In this document: positions 16,079 through 24,416 of the stretch, in pieces
Layout of the letters: every line of letters starts with the position of its first letter
How positions within the stretch are numbered: position 1 is the first letter of the stretch
Assembly (NCBI GenBank): GCA_002387205.1
Contig: DGLA01000008.1
Location: forward strand, 1 to 64,000
Reading direction: 5' to 3'
DNA: 64,000 nucleotides
DNA from: Stutzerimonas stutzeri
Lineage (GTDB): Bacteria > Pseudomonadota > Gammaproteobacteria > Pseudomonadales > Pseudomonadaceae
The notes under the pieces: generated by a model
Databases searched by the model: none
What the model was told of the DNA's origin: nothing
The model's input: the letters and a program-made list of their open reading frames with translations, nothing else
Program-made: the position numbers and the translations under genes

Positions 16079-18041
16079 ACTCGGCCACCTGGCGATGATC
16101 CTGGCGTTGTGCCTGGCTGTTGTGCAAGGGACGCTGCCGCTGATTGGCGCCTGGCGTGGTGATCGCCAGTGGATGGGCATGGCGCAGCCGGCCGCATGGG
16201 GTCAGTTCTCCTTCCTGGCGTTTGCCTTCGCCTGCCTCACCTATGCCTTCATGGTCGATGACTTTTCAGTTGCCTATGTTGCGCAAAATTCCAACAGCGC
16301 CTTACCTTGGTATTACAAGTTCAGTGCGGTCTGGGGCGCACATGAGGGTTCGCTGCTGCTGTGGGCCTTTATCCTTTCGGGCTGGACCTTCGCTGTATCG
16401 ATTTTCTCGAGGCAGCTGCCTGAGGACATGCTGGCGCGTGTGCTCGGCGTGATGGGACTGATCAGCATCGGCTTCCTGCTGTTCCTGATCGTGACGTCCA
16501 ACCCTTTCGATCGATTGCTGCCGCAGTCACCTGCCGACGGGCGAGATCTCAATCCGTTGCTTCAGGACTTCGGTCTGGTCGTCCATCCGCCAATGTTGTA
16601 CATGGGCTATGTCGGTTTCTCGGTAGCCTTTGCGTTTGCCATTGCCGCGCTGTTGGGAGGCCGCCTGGACGCGGCCTGGGCACGTTGGTCCAGGCCCTGG
16701 ACACTGGTTGCCTGGGCCTTTCTCGGCACCGGGATTGCCTTGGGCTCCTGGTGGGCCTATTACGAGCTCGGCTGGGGCGGCTGGTGGTTCTGGGATCCAG
16801 TCGAAAACGCTTCCTTCATGCCCTGGCTGGTCGGTACAGCCCTGATTCATTCGCTGGCCGTGACCGAGAAGCGCGGCGTGTTCAAGAGCTGGACAGTGCT
16901 GCTTGCCATCGCCGCGTTCTCGCTCAGTCTGCTGGGCACCTTCCTGGTGCGCTCCGGCGTGCTGACCTCGGTTCACGCATTTGCGACCGATCCGGCACGA
17001 GGCGTATTCATTCTGGTCTTTTTGCTCGCCGTAGTAGGTGGCTCGCTGACGCTGTTTGCGTTACGTGCCCCGGTCGTTAAGAGCCAGATAGGTTTCGGTC
17101 TGTGGTCGCGTGAAACGCTGCTGCTGGTCAACAACCTGTTGTTGGTGGTGGCGACCGCAATGATTCTGCTGGGGACGCTCTATCCGCTTCTGCTGGATGC
17201 GCTGTCCGGCGCGAAGCTGTCGGTGGGCCCCCCCTATTTCAACGCCATGTTTCTTCCGCTGATGGGAGCCTTGATGCTGGCGCTCTCGGTTGGCGTATTG
17301 GTGCGCTGGAAGGATACGCCGCTCAAGTGGCTGGTGGGCATGCTGACCCCGGTGATTATCGCCAGTGCGGTGTTGGGTGGCCTGGGCTCGCTGTTGTTCG
17401 GCGACTTCCATTGGGCGGTGCTGGCGGTCTGCATGCTTGGTGCATGGGTCGTTGTTGCTGGAGTGCGTGATCTGCTCGACAAGACGCGCCACAAGGGCCT
17501 TATCAAGGGCATCCGAAGCCTGGCACCGAGTTACTGGGGGATGCAGTTGGGGCATTTTGGGTTGGTCATGTGCGCGCTAGGCGTAGTGCTGACCAGCCAG
17601 CAGAGTGATGAGCGCGACCTTAGGCTGGCGCCAGGAGAGTCGCTGGAGTTGGGTGGGTACAGCTTCGTCTTTGAAGGTGCCAAGCACTTCGATGGCCCTA
17701 ACTTCACGTCCGACAAGGGCACCATCCGCGTATTTGATGGGAACGACGAAATCGCAGTCCTCCATCCCGAGAAACGCCTTTACACCGTACAACAGATGCC
17801 GATGACCGAGGCGGGTATCGACGCCGGCTTCACGCGTGACCTGTACGTGGCACTCGGCGAGCCGCTGGAAAATGGCGCCTGGGCGGTGCGTGTGCACATC
17901 AAGCCATTTGTACGCTGGATCTGGCTGGGCGCGCTGTTGACGAGTCTGGGCGGTGTGCTGTCGGCAACCGATCGCCGTTACCGAGTCAAGGTCAGGACCC
18001 GTGTCCGCGAGGCGCTTGGCATGGCCCAGCAAGGAGCCTGA
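16068..18041 (+). CDS. ccmF: Cytochrome c heme lyase subunit CcmF
   Basis: The 657-residue polytopic membrane protein carries the WWD heme-binding motif GWGGWWFWDPVENAS (about 228-242) and conserved flanking segments such as VHPPMLYMGYVGFSVAFAFA and VRSGVLTSVHAFATDP. A large C-terminal periplasmic loop precedes the last helix (WIWLGALLTSLGGVLSATDRR). It joins heme to apocytochrome together with CcmH/I. It overlaps ccmE by 11 bases, and ccmG follows after one base. Confidence 0.97.
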   Translation: MIPELGHLAMILALCLAVVQGTLPLIGAWRGDRQWMGMAQPAAWGQFSFLAFAFACLTYAFMVDDFSVAYVAQNSNSALPWYYKFSAVWGAHEGSLLLWAFILSGWTFAVSIFSRQLPEDMLARVLGVMGLISIGFLLFLIVTSNPFDRLLPQSPADGRDLNPLLQDFGLVVHPPMLYMGYVGFSVAFAFAIAALLGGRLDAAWARWSRPWTLVAWAFLGTGIALGSWWAYYELGWGGWWFWDPVENASFMPWLVGTALIHSLAVTEKRGVFKSWTVLLAIAAFSLSLLGTFLVRSGVLTSVHAFATDPARGVFILVFLLAVVGGSLTLFALRAPVVKSQIGFGLWSRETLLLVNNLLLVVATAMILLGTLYPLLLDALSGAKLSVGPPYFNAMFLPLMGALMLALSVGVLVRWKDTPLKWLVGMLTPVIIASAVLGGLGSLLFGDFHWAVLAVCMLGAWVVVAGVRDLLDKTRHKGLIKGIRSLAPSYWGMQLGHFGLVMCALGVVLTSQQSDERDLRLAPGESLELGGYSFVFEGAKHFDGPNFTSDKGTIRVFDGNDEIAVLHPEKRLYTVQQMPMTEAGIDAGFTRDLYVALGEPLENGAWAVRVHIKPFVRWIWLGALLTSLGGVLSATDRRYRVKVRTRVREALGMAQQGA

Positions 18042-18042
18042 T

Positions 18043-18573
18043 ATGAAAAGACTTTTGATGCTGCTGCCACTGGCGCTCTTCCTGGTGGTTGCTGTGTTCC
18101 TCTACCGAGGCCTGTTTCTCGATCCGTCAGAACTGCCGTCCGCCTTGATCGGCAAGCCGCTGCCATCCTTTTCGCTTCCGTCGGTAGAGGATCCGCAGCG
18201 GTTGATCGGTGCTGAAGACATCAAGGGAAAACCGGCTCTGGTAAACGTCTGGGCAACCTGGTGTGTGGCCTGCAAGGTGGAGCACCCGGTACTCAACAAG
18301 CTTGCCGCGCAGGGGGTGAACATTCATGGCGTCAACTACAAGGACGATAATGCCGCCGCGCAGAAATGGCTGCGTGAGTTCCACGACCCCTATCAGCTGA
18401 ACATACGTGACGAGCAAGGCAGTCTCGGTCTGGATCTCGGTGTCTACGGTGCACCCGAGACCTTTCTTGTCGACAAGAACGGCATCATCCGCCACAAGTA
18501 CGTCGGCGTCATCGATGAGCGCGTATGGCGCGAAGAGCTTGCCGCACGCTATCAGGAGTTGGTCGACGAATGA
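18043..18573 (+). CDS. ccmG: Periplasmic thiol-disulfide reductase CcmG (DsbE)
   Basis: The 176-residue thioredoxin-fold protein has an N-terminal signal anchor (RLLMLLPLALFLVVAVFLY). The redox motif is WCVAC in VNVWATWCVACKVEHPVL (about residues 76-80); the family usually has WCPTC or a close variant. It keeps the CXXCH cysteines of apocytochrome reduced. The ATG at 18043 lies directly after the ccmF stop, and the last bases overlap ccmH (ATGA). Confidence 0.96.
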   Translation: MKRLLMLLPLALFLVVAVFLYRGLFLDPSELPSALIGKPLPSFSLPSVEDPQRLIGAEDIKGKPALVNVWATWCVACKVEHPVLNKLAAQGVNIHGVNYKDDNAAAQKWLREFHDPYQLNIRDEQGSLGLDLGVYGAPETFLVDKNGIIRHKYVGVIDERVWREELAARYQELVDE

Positions 18574-19037
18574 GACAGTTTATCCGGGGCGTTCTGATCA
18601 TGCTGTGCCTGGTCAGCGGTGCCCAGGCAGCGATCGATGCATATGAGTTCAGAACCGAGGCCGAGCGTGAGCGCTATCGTACGCTGGTGGAGGAGCTGCG
18701 GTGTCCGAAGTGCCAGAACCAGAATATTGCCGACTCCAATGCGCCTATTGCTATGGACCTGCGGCGCGAAATCTACCGCATGGTAGAGGAGGGGCAGAGC
18801 AACGAGCAGATCGTCGAGTTCCTCGTGGCGCGATATGGAGATTTTGTGCGCTACAAGCCGCCGGTCAATGCCAAGACGCTGGTGCTCTGGTACGGCCCGA
18901 TAGCCTTGCTGGTCATTGGGTTCGGAGTACTGGCGCTTATCCTGTTTCGACGCCGTCGCAGAGCGAGCACGCGCTCATCGAACACACTTTCCGAGGCCGA
19001 GCGCCAGCGCCTTGCCACGTTGTTGGATAAAAAATAG
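18570..19037 (+). CDS. ccmH: Cytochrome c maturation thiol-oxidoreductase CcmH
   Basis: The 155-residue protein has a signal peptide (RQFIRGVLIMLCLVSGAQA) and the CcmH redox motif LRCPKCQNQNIADSNAPIA. A C-terminal membrane helix (LVLWYGPIALLVIGFGVLALILF) is followed by a basic tail. This is the short CcmH form; the TPR part is encoded separately as ccmI downstream, as is normal in Pseudomonas. Confidence 0.97.
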   Translation: MRQFIRGVLIMLCLVSGAQAAIDAYEFRTEAERERYRTLVEELRCPKCQNQNIADSNAPIAMDLRREIYRMVEEGQSNEQIVEFLVARYGDFVRYKPPVNAKTLVLWYGPIALLVIGFGVLALILFRRRRRASTRSSNTLSEAERQRLATLLDKK

Positions 19038-19039
19038 CC

Positions 19040-20275
19040 ATGATTGATTTCTGGATAGGCGCCGGCCTGCTGTTAATGTCCGCGCTGAGTTTTCTGCTGC
19101 TTCCGTTATTACGTGGGCGTCGCGTACAGGCTGAGGAAGACCGTACTGCATTGAATGTTGCGCTGTATCAGGAAAGGCTTGAAGAATTCGCGTCGCAGCA
19201 CGCGGCAGGGGTCCTGACCGAAGAGCAGCTTGAAGCCGCTCGTGCGGACGCGGCCCGGGAGCTGCTTGATGATACCGAAGGCAGCGATGTTCGCCGCGCC
19301 AGCAAGCTGGGCAGGGCCGTGCCATTGCTGGCCGCCGTGCTGGTGCCGTTGATTGGCTATGGGCTCTATATGCACTGGGGGTCGAGCGATAAGCTTGAAC
19401 TGGCGCGGGAGTTTGCCGAGCAACCAAAGAGCATGGCAGAGATGGTCACTCGTCTGGAGCGAGCCGTTCAGGCTCAGCCAGAGTCTGCTGAAGCCTGGTA
19501 TTTCCTTGCCCGAACCTACATGAGCGAGGAGCGGCCAGCGGAGGCGGCTGAGGCTTACGCCCAGGTTGTCAAATTGACGGGGCGTCAGCCAGATCTACTG
19601 GGTCAGTGGGCCCAGGCGCTGTATTTTGCCGGCGACCGGCGGTGGACCGAGCAGCTTCAGCAGATAACCGACGAGGCGTTGCGCGGTGACCCGCATGAGG
19701 TCACCAGTCTCGGGCTGCTGGGGATCGCGGCATACGAAGAGCAACGCTTCGACGACGCAATCGGTTTCTGGGAACGTCTGGTCGCTACCTTGCCCGCCGA
19801 AGATCCTTCTCGCGAAGCGATCCAGGGCGGTATCGCCCGGGCCCGTGAACAGCTGGGTGAGACAGCAGACCCGGCGCCCAGCGCAGCTGATAAGGCCTCC
19901 ATAGCGGCTGACTTGCCCGCCGCCGCTACAGGGCCAACCCTGGATGTGCATGTGGAGCTGGATGGCGCGCTGGCAGACCAGGTACAGCAGAGCGATGTGG
20001 TGTTTGTGTTTGCACGAGCCGTTTCAGGTCCGCCAATGCCCCTGGCGGTCAAGCGCCTGACGGTTGCGGACCTCCCAGCCACCATCAGCTTGAGTGATGC
20101 GGACGCAATGACTCCGCAACTTCGGTTGTCCAACTTCGATCAGGTCAGACTGGTTGCCCGCATCTCCCGGGACGGCGATGCAACACGCGGCCAATGGCAG
20201 GGCAGCAGCGGCCCAGTGAGCCCGGACGAAGGGAAACTGCTACAACTGAAGATCGACAAACCGGAACAACCCTGA
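19040..20275 (+). CDS. ccmI: Apocytochrome chaperone CcmI (CycH), TPR protein
   Basis: The 411-residue protein has two N-terminal membrane helices (about 3-22 and 92-112) flanking a cytoplasmic coiled coil with a leucine-rich pattern. A periplasmic TPR region follows (AEAWYFLARTYMSEERPAEAAEAYAQV and later helices), then a C-terminal beta domain (LDVHVELDGALADQVQQ, VFVFARAVSGPPMPLAVKRL). CcmI binds the C-terminus of apocytochrome c and hands it to CcmFH. It starts two bases after ccmH and closes the ccm operon. Confidence 0.95.
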   Translation: MIDFWIGAGLLLMSALSFLLLPLLRGRRVQAEEDRTALNVALYQERLEEFASQHAAGVLTEEQLEAARADAARELLDDTEGSDVRRASKLGRAVPLLAAVLVPLIGYGLYMHWGSSDKLELAREFAEQPKSMAEMVTRLERAVQAQPESAEAWYFLARTYMSEERPAEAAEAYAQVVKLTGRQPDLLGQWAQALYFAGDRRWTEQLQQITDEALRGDPHEVTSLGLLGIAAYEEQRFDDAIGFWERLVATLPAEDPSREAIQGGIARAREQLGETADPAPSAADKASIAADLPAAATGPTLDVHVELDGALADQVQQSDVVFVFARAVSGPPMPLAVKRLTVADLPATISLSDADAMTPQLRLSNFDQVRLVARISRDGDATRGQWQGSSGPVSPDEGKLLQLKIDKPEQP

Positions 20276-20316
20276 GCCTCCTGCGAGGTTTGGCGCAAAG
20301 GACAAAAGATACAGCC

Positions 20317-20742
20317 ATGGTCAACTACCATAGTCGGATCACGCGGCGCCTGGTCAGAGTTACAGGTGTTGCATCGCTGGCGCTCATGCTTGGCGCCTGC
20401 GCGGGTAACCCGTATCAGACATCAGAGCCCGCTTCACGGCCGGTACCACCTGCGCCACAGTCACGAGAGCCTGTGGCTAACCCGCCACCGGTTCGAACGC
20501 CGCCGGCCCCAAGACCGCCTGCGACTCAGAAAAGTCATCCACGCTACGCACCGCCTCCCCATGCGGCTGCCCACTGGGACAATCGCCTTGGCGTCTATGT
20601 GGTCGAAGGCCGCGAGTTGTTCTATCGGGAACGGCTGTACTACCGTTGGGACGGTGACTGGTATTGCGCCGGCCGGCCAGAGGGGCCGTGGGAGCCGGTT
20701 GCAGGGCCCAGCGTGCCGCCAGGCTTGCGCGGGTTGCATTAA
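20317..20742 (+). CDS. Small proline-rich lipoprotein, function unknown
   Basis: The 141-residue product has a lipoprotein signal with lipobox LGAC (LALMLGACAGNPY), then a Pro/Ala-rich stretch (about 40-85). A compact Trp/Tyr-rich end follows (YVVEGRELFYRERLYYRWDGDWYCAGRPEGPW). The ATG at 20317 was chosen because it gives a proper signal peptide; the upstream open frame overlaps ccmI. I do not recognise a named family. It lies 41 bases after ccmI and may be co-transcribed. Confidence 0.65.
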   Translation: MVNYHSRITRRLVRVTGVASLALMLGACAGNPYQTSEPASRPVPPAPQSREPVANPPPVRTPPAPRPPATQKSHPRYAPPPHAAAHWDNRLGVYVVEGRELFYRERLYYRWDGDWYCAGRPEGPWEPVAGPSVPPGLRGLH

Positions 20743-20890
20743 GTCATCGCACACGCTTCATGGCCTGATCATTTCTCTGTGCGGAGGCTAAAGACGGCCA
20801 GTAGGATGCCGATACAGGTTTCAGGCATAGCGAAGCCGTGCAGCTGCAATGCATGGCTCGTTTGTGCATCCCGTTTATCCGGAGCCAACC

Positions 20891-21187
20891 ATGAGTGCAG
20901 CAGTCAAACGTCTCGAGGAAACCCGCAACGCGTTGCATGACGCGATGGTGCAGCGAGACTGGGCTGCCATCAGTATTCTCGATCTTCAGTGCCGTCAGGT
21001 GGTGGAGGCGGTAATGAGCGAGGCGCGACAGGATGAGGCGGGGCTTCGCCATCGTTTGCAGGAACTGGTCAACCTGTATCGTGAATTGGTGACAAGTTGT
21101 CAGATAGAGCAGAAGCGCGTCGCTGATGAATTGATACAGCTCAATCAATCCCAACAAGGCGCTAAAGTTTACAAGTTGTTTGGCTAG
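20891..21187 (+). CDS. fliT: FliT-like flagellar chaperone (FleP-type)
   Basis: The 98-residue, fully helical, charged protein begins SAAVKRLEETRNALHDAMVQRDW and ends with QLNQSQQGAKVYKLFG. Size, helical content and position immediately upstream of fleQ match the FliT/FleP gene that follows fliS in Pseudomonas. FliT proteins chaperone the filament cap FliD. Here fliD and fliS are not upstream; the preceding genes are the lipoprotein and ccm. The ATG at 20891 is preceded by GGAG. Confidence 0.65.
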   Translation: MSAAVKRLEETRNALHDAMVQRDWAAISILDLQCRQVVEAVMSEARQDEAGLRHRLQELVNLYRELVTSCQIEQKRVADELIQLNQSQQGAKVYKLFG

Positions 21188-21609
21188 TTTCAGTCCAGTT
21201 TCCCGCCCTTATTGCATGCTCACGCTTTGTTGCAGGCTAGGTCGCCTTTTGCTTGGCCTGCTTCCTTCTCTATCCCGCCCGCTCCTGAACCACCTCTCAA
21301 CCCCCTATTGGGAAGTGTCTGACCTATGAACGTCTGGAACTCGAAGCATTGGCTTAAAACTGGCCAGTTGGTAGTAACTTCGTCCAAATCCTAGGGTTTC
21401 ATGCAATTTTGCGCGGCCGGACACCTATCGAGTCCCTTATGGGCAATCTGTTGCTGCCTTCGTTTCGTCACTTTTCTATTTTTATTTACGTCATAAATTT
21501 GACTACGCTGTTTTTTTTTAATTAACTATCGAACATCTGCCGATGACGAAACGTTTCTTTGGATACGGAGCGTAGGCCTTTCTTTCAGCCTTTAGAGCCT
21601 ATAAACAAG
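21188..21609 (+). promoter_or_regulatory. 422-base AT-rich leader/promoter region of fleQ
   Basis: No gene is seen here. Base composition changes sharply to AT-rich at about 21380-21530, including a run of nine T followed by AATTAA. A plausible -35 (TTGACT, 21499-21504) has only a poor -10 near 21522, so the exact promoter is not certain. This is the likely place for sigma-70 transcription and regulation of the master regulator gene fleQ. Confidence 0.45.
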
Positions 21610-23079
21610 ATGTGGCGTGAAACCAAGATTTTGTTGATAGACGATGACAGTGATCGCCGCCGCGATTTAGCGGTCATTCTCAGTTTTTTGAGTGAAGATC
21701 ACCTGGCATGTTCGAGCAGTGATTGGCAGAGCAGCGTGGCTGCGCTCGAATCCAGTCGTAGCGTGCTTGGCGTCATGCTTGGCGACGTTACCGCCAAGGG
21801 CGGTGCCGTCGAGTTGCTCAAGCAGCTCGGAAAATGGGACGAGAACCTGCCGTTGTTATTGATTGGCGAGCCTGCACCCAGCGACTGGCCGGACGAGATA
21901 CGCCGGCGTGTACTGACCAGCCTGGAAATGCCCCCAAGCTACAACAAGCTGCTCGATTCACTTCACCGCGCTCAGGTCTACCGTGAGATGTACGATCAGG
22001 CCAAGGCACGTGGCCGTCAGCGTGAGCCCAATCTGTTTCGTAGCCTGGTGGGAACAAGCCGTGCGGTTCAGCATGTCCGGCAGATGATGCAACAGGTGGC
22101 AGACACCGAGGCCAGCGTATTAATTCTCGGCGAGTCGGGTACCGGGAAGGAAGTGGTCGCCAGAAATCTCCATTACCATTCCAAGCGTCGTAGCGGGCCA
22201 TTCGTGCCGGTCAACTGCGGTGCGATTCCCGCAGAGCTGCTGGAAAGCGAATTGTTCGGCCATGAGAAAGGCGCCTTCACCGGAGCGATTACGTCGCGTT
22301 CAGGTCGTTTCGAGTTGGCGGAAGGCGGTACGCTGTTTCTGGATGAAATCGGTGACATGCCGCTGCCGATGCAGGTAAAGCTGTTAAGGGTGCTTCAGGA
22401 GCGGACATTCGAGCGCGTTGGCAGCAACCGTACCCAGAACGCCGACGTGCGGATCATTGCAGCAACACATAAGGATCTCGAGAAAATGATCGTGGAGGGT
22501 ACCTTCCGGGAAGACCTCTACTATCGCCTTAATGTCTTTCCCATTGAGATGGCGCCGTTGCGGGAGCGCATAGAGGATATTCCTCTGCTGATGAACGAGC
22601 TCATCTCTCGTATGGAGCATGAGAAGCGCGGTTCGATACGTTTCAACTCTGCCGCGATCATGTCTCTTTGTCGTCATGACTGGCCGGGTAACGTCCGGGA
22701 ACTGGCCAACCTGGTTGAGCGCATGGCGATAATGCATCCCTACGGGGTCATTGGTGTCATGGAGTTGCCGAAGAAGTTTCGTCATGTTGATGACGATGAC
22801 GAGCAGTACGCCACAGGCATCCATGACGAGATGGAAGAACGTGCAGCAATCAGTGCGCCGATGGTGGCGGGTGATGCGCGCGCCATGCTTCCGGCGGAGG
22901 GGTTGGATCTGAAGGACTATCTAGGCAACCTAGAGCAGGGCCTCATCCAGCAGGCGCTTGATGATGCCAACGGAGTCGTGGCCCGGGCTGCCGAGCGACT
23001 GAGGATCCGTCGCACGACGCTTGTGGAAAAAATGCGCAAGTACGGCATGAACAGACGAGACGACGACGTCGACGAGTAA
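21610..23079 (+). CDS. fleQ: Flagellar master regulator FleQ (sigma-54 enhancer-binding protein)
   Basis: The 489-residue protein has a degenerate REC domain (1-120, MWRETKILLIDDDSDRRRD), then the LFRSLVGTSR segment that in FleQ contributes to c-di-GMP binding. The AAA+ domain shows Walker A GESGTGKE, the sigma-54 contact loop GAFTGA and Walker B GGTLFLDEIGDM. The C-terminal Fis-type helix-turn-helix is VVARAAERLRIRRTTLVEKMRKYG. It activates flagellar genes and controls exopolysaccharide genes according to c-di-GMP and FleN. The ATG at 21610 was chosen over upstream in-frame starts because MWRETK is the conserved N-terminus. Confidence 0.97.
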   Translation: MWRETKILLIDDDSDRRRDLAVILSFLSEDHLACSSSDWQSSVAALESSRSVLGVMLGDVTAKGGAVELLKQLGKWDENLPLLLIGEPAPSDWPDEIRRRVLTSLEMPPSYNKLLDSLHRAQVYREMYDQAKARGRQREPNLFRSLVGTSRAVQHVRQMMQQVADTEASVLILGESGTGKEVVARNLHYHSKRRSGPFVPVNCGAIPAELLESELFGHEKGAFTGAITSRSGRFELAEGGTLFLDEIGDMPLPMQVKLLRVLQERTFERVGSNRTQNADVRIIAATHKDLEKMIVEGTFREDLYYRLNVFPIEMAPLRERIEDIPLLMNELISRMEHEKRGSIRFNSAAIMSLCRHDWPGNVRELANLVERMAIMHPYGVIGVMELPKKFRHVDDDDEQYATGIHDEMEERAAISAPMVAGDARAMLPAEGLDLKDYLGNLEQGLIQQALDDANGVVARAAERLRIRRTTLVEKMRKYGMNRRDDDVDE

Positions 23080-23090
23080 CCCTTCACCTT

Positions 23091-23120
23091 GATCATGCTG
23101 GCCGTCCGGGCAGCATGATC
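23091..23120 (+). terminator. Perfect 10-bp inverted repeat after fleQ
   Basis: GATCATGCTG (23091-23100) and CAGCATGATC (23111-23120) flank a 10-base loop, 11 bases after the fleQ stop. There is no T-tract, so it is a weak terminator at best; it could also be an operator in front of the fleSR promoter. Confidence 0.4.
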
Positions 23121-23149
23121 GCTACTCCTCCGCTTCCGCCAGGAATGCC

Positions 23150-23165
23150 GGGCATGATCCTTGCT
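23150..23165 (+). promoter_or_regulatory. Sigma-54 promoter of fleSR
   Basis: GGGCATGATCCTTGCT carries the invariant GG (23151-23152) and GC (23163-23164) at the exact sigma-54 spacing, close to the TGGCAC-N5-TTGC consensus. Transcription would start near 23176, about 26 bases before the fleS GTG. FleQ-dependent, sigma-54-dependent expression of fleSR is known in P. aeruginosa. Confidence 0.75.
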
Positions 23166-23201
23166 CTTGTCACTCCACCGACCATCTTTTGACGGACACG
23201 A

Positions 23202-24416
23202 GTGCAAGCAGTGACTTCAGCCACGTCCCCCTCTTTACCGATACGACGAGTCGACGCGCAAGCCGCCGAGCTGGAGCAGTCATCGGAGCTGCTCGCGCAG
23301 ATGTCGAGTCGGCTCGGCGCGTCTCATGGGCTTCTGCAAAGTCGAGTCGATCAGCTCCGTGGGCAGCTTGCCGATGCCAGGGCACAGCGCCTCCAGGAGC
23401 TGGATGAGAAGGAGCGGCTTGCGAGCCGTTTGCAAAGTTTGCTGGACCTACTTCCCGGTGGCGTCATCGTGATCGATGGCAAGGGTGTGATCCGTGAAGC
23501 CAATCCGGTGGCCCTCGACCTGCTTGGCGAGCCGCTGGTGGGATTGTTGTGGCGCCAGGTTATCAGCCGCAGCTTTGCGCCGCGAAAAGACGATGGCCAC
23601 GAGATCTCCCTGAAGGACGGCCGACGCGTGTCGATTGCCACGCGTTCGCTCAACGGTGAGCCCGGGCAGCTCGTGCTACTGACCGACCTTACCGAGACCC
23701 GTCGTCTGCAGGAGCGGTTGGCGCGTCATGAGCGATTGTCTTCGCTCGGGCGGATGGTGGCATCGCTGGCCCATCAGATCCGCACGCCTCTTTCTACTGC
23801 GCTGCTCTATGCCAGCCATCTTGAGCACGGTGGGCTTTCCAGCGATCAGCAGCAGCGATTTGCAGGCCGCCTCAAGGATCGTCTGCACGAGATTGAGCAT
23901 CAGGTTCGTGACATGCTGGTCTTTGCTCGCGGTGAATTGCCCCTTCGCGATCGCGTTTCGCCCGCCGAATTGCTCGCAGCGTTGCGAGCTGCTGGGGAGG
24001 CGCAGCTACAGCATGTTGCGGTTCGTTGGCAGTGTGATGTGTCCACGGGCATCCTGCTATGCAACCGCGACACCTTGGTCGGTGCGCTGTTGAACCTGCT
24101 GGAGAATGCGCTGCAGGCCGCTTGCGATCCAGTTCGATTGAAAGTCCATCTGTACGCACGCGGCCAGCAGCTTGTGCTCTCGATCAGCGATAACGGAGTC
24201 GGCATGGATCAGGCCATCCTGGCGCGCGTCGGTGAGCCTTTCTTCACTACCAAGACGACCGGGACCGGGTTAGGACTGGCCGTGGTGCAGTCCGTGGTCA
24301 GGGCCCACTCCGGGGTCTTGGCCCTGCGGTCCCGGCCGGGACGTGGTACCTGCGTGTCACTGCGTCTGCCGTTGCTGCCAATGGAAGCGACGGCACAGAT
24401 GGAGCGCACCGGATGA
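23202..24416 (+). CDS. fleS: Flagellar sensor histidine kinase FleS
   Basis: The 404-residue soluble kinase has an N-terminal coiled coil (about 20-75) and a PAS domain (about 75-160, LLPGGVIVIDGKGVIREANPVALDLLGE). HisKA contains the phospho-accepting His in SLAHQIRTPLSTALLYASH, and HATPase has N box NLLENALQA, G1 DNGVGMD and G2 GTGLGLAVV. There is no membrane segment. It phosphorylates FleR, the class III flagellar gene activator. The start is GTG, and the stop overlaps the fleR ATG by four bases. Confidence 0.95.
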   Translation: MQAVTSATSPSLPIRRVDAQAAELEQSSELLAQMSSRLGASHGLLQSRVDQLRGQLADARAQRLQELDEKERLASRLQSLLDLLPGGVIVIDGKGVIREANPVALDLLGEPLVGLLWRQVISRSFAPRKDDGHEISLKDGRRVSIATRSLNGEPGQLVLLTDLTETRRLQERLARHERLSSLGRMVASLAHQIRTPLSTALLYASHLEHGGLSSDQQQRFAGRLKDRLHEIEHQVRDMLVFARGELPLRDRVSPAELLAALRAAGEAQLQHVAVRWQCDVSTGILLCNRDTLVGALLNLLENALQAACDPVRLKVHLYARGQQLVLSISDNGVGMDQAILARVGEPFFTTKTTGTGLGLAVVQSVVRAHSGVLALRSRPGRGTCVSLRLPLLPMEATAQMERTG

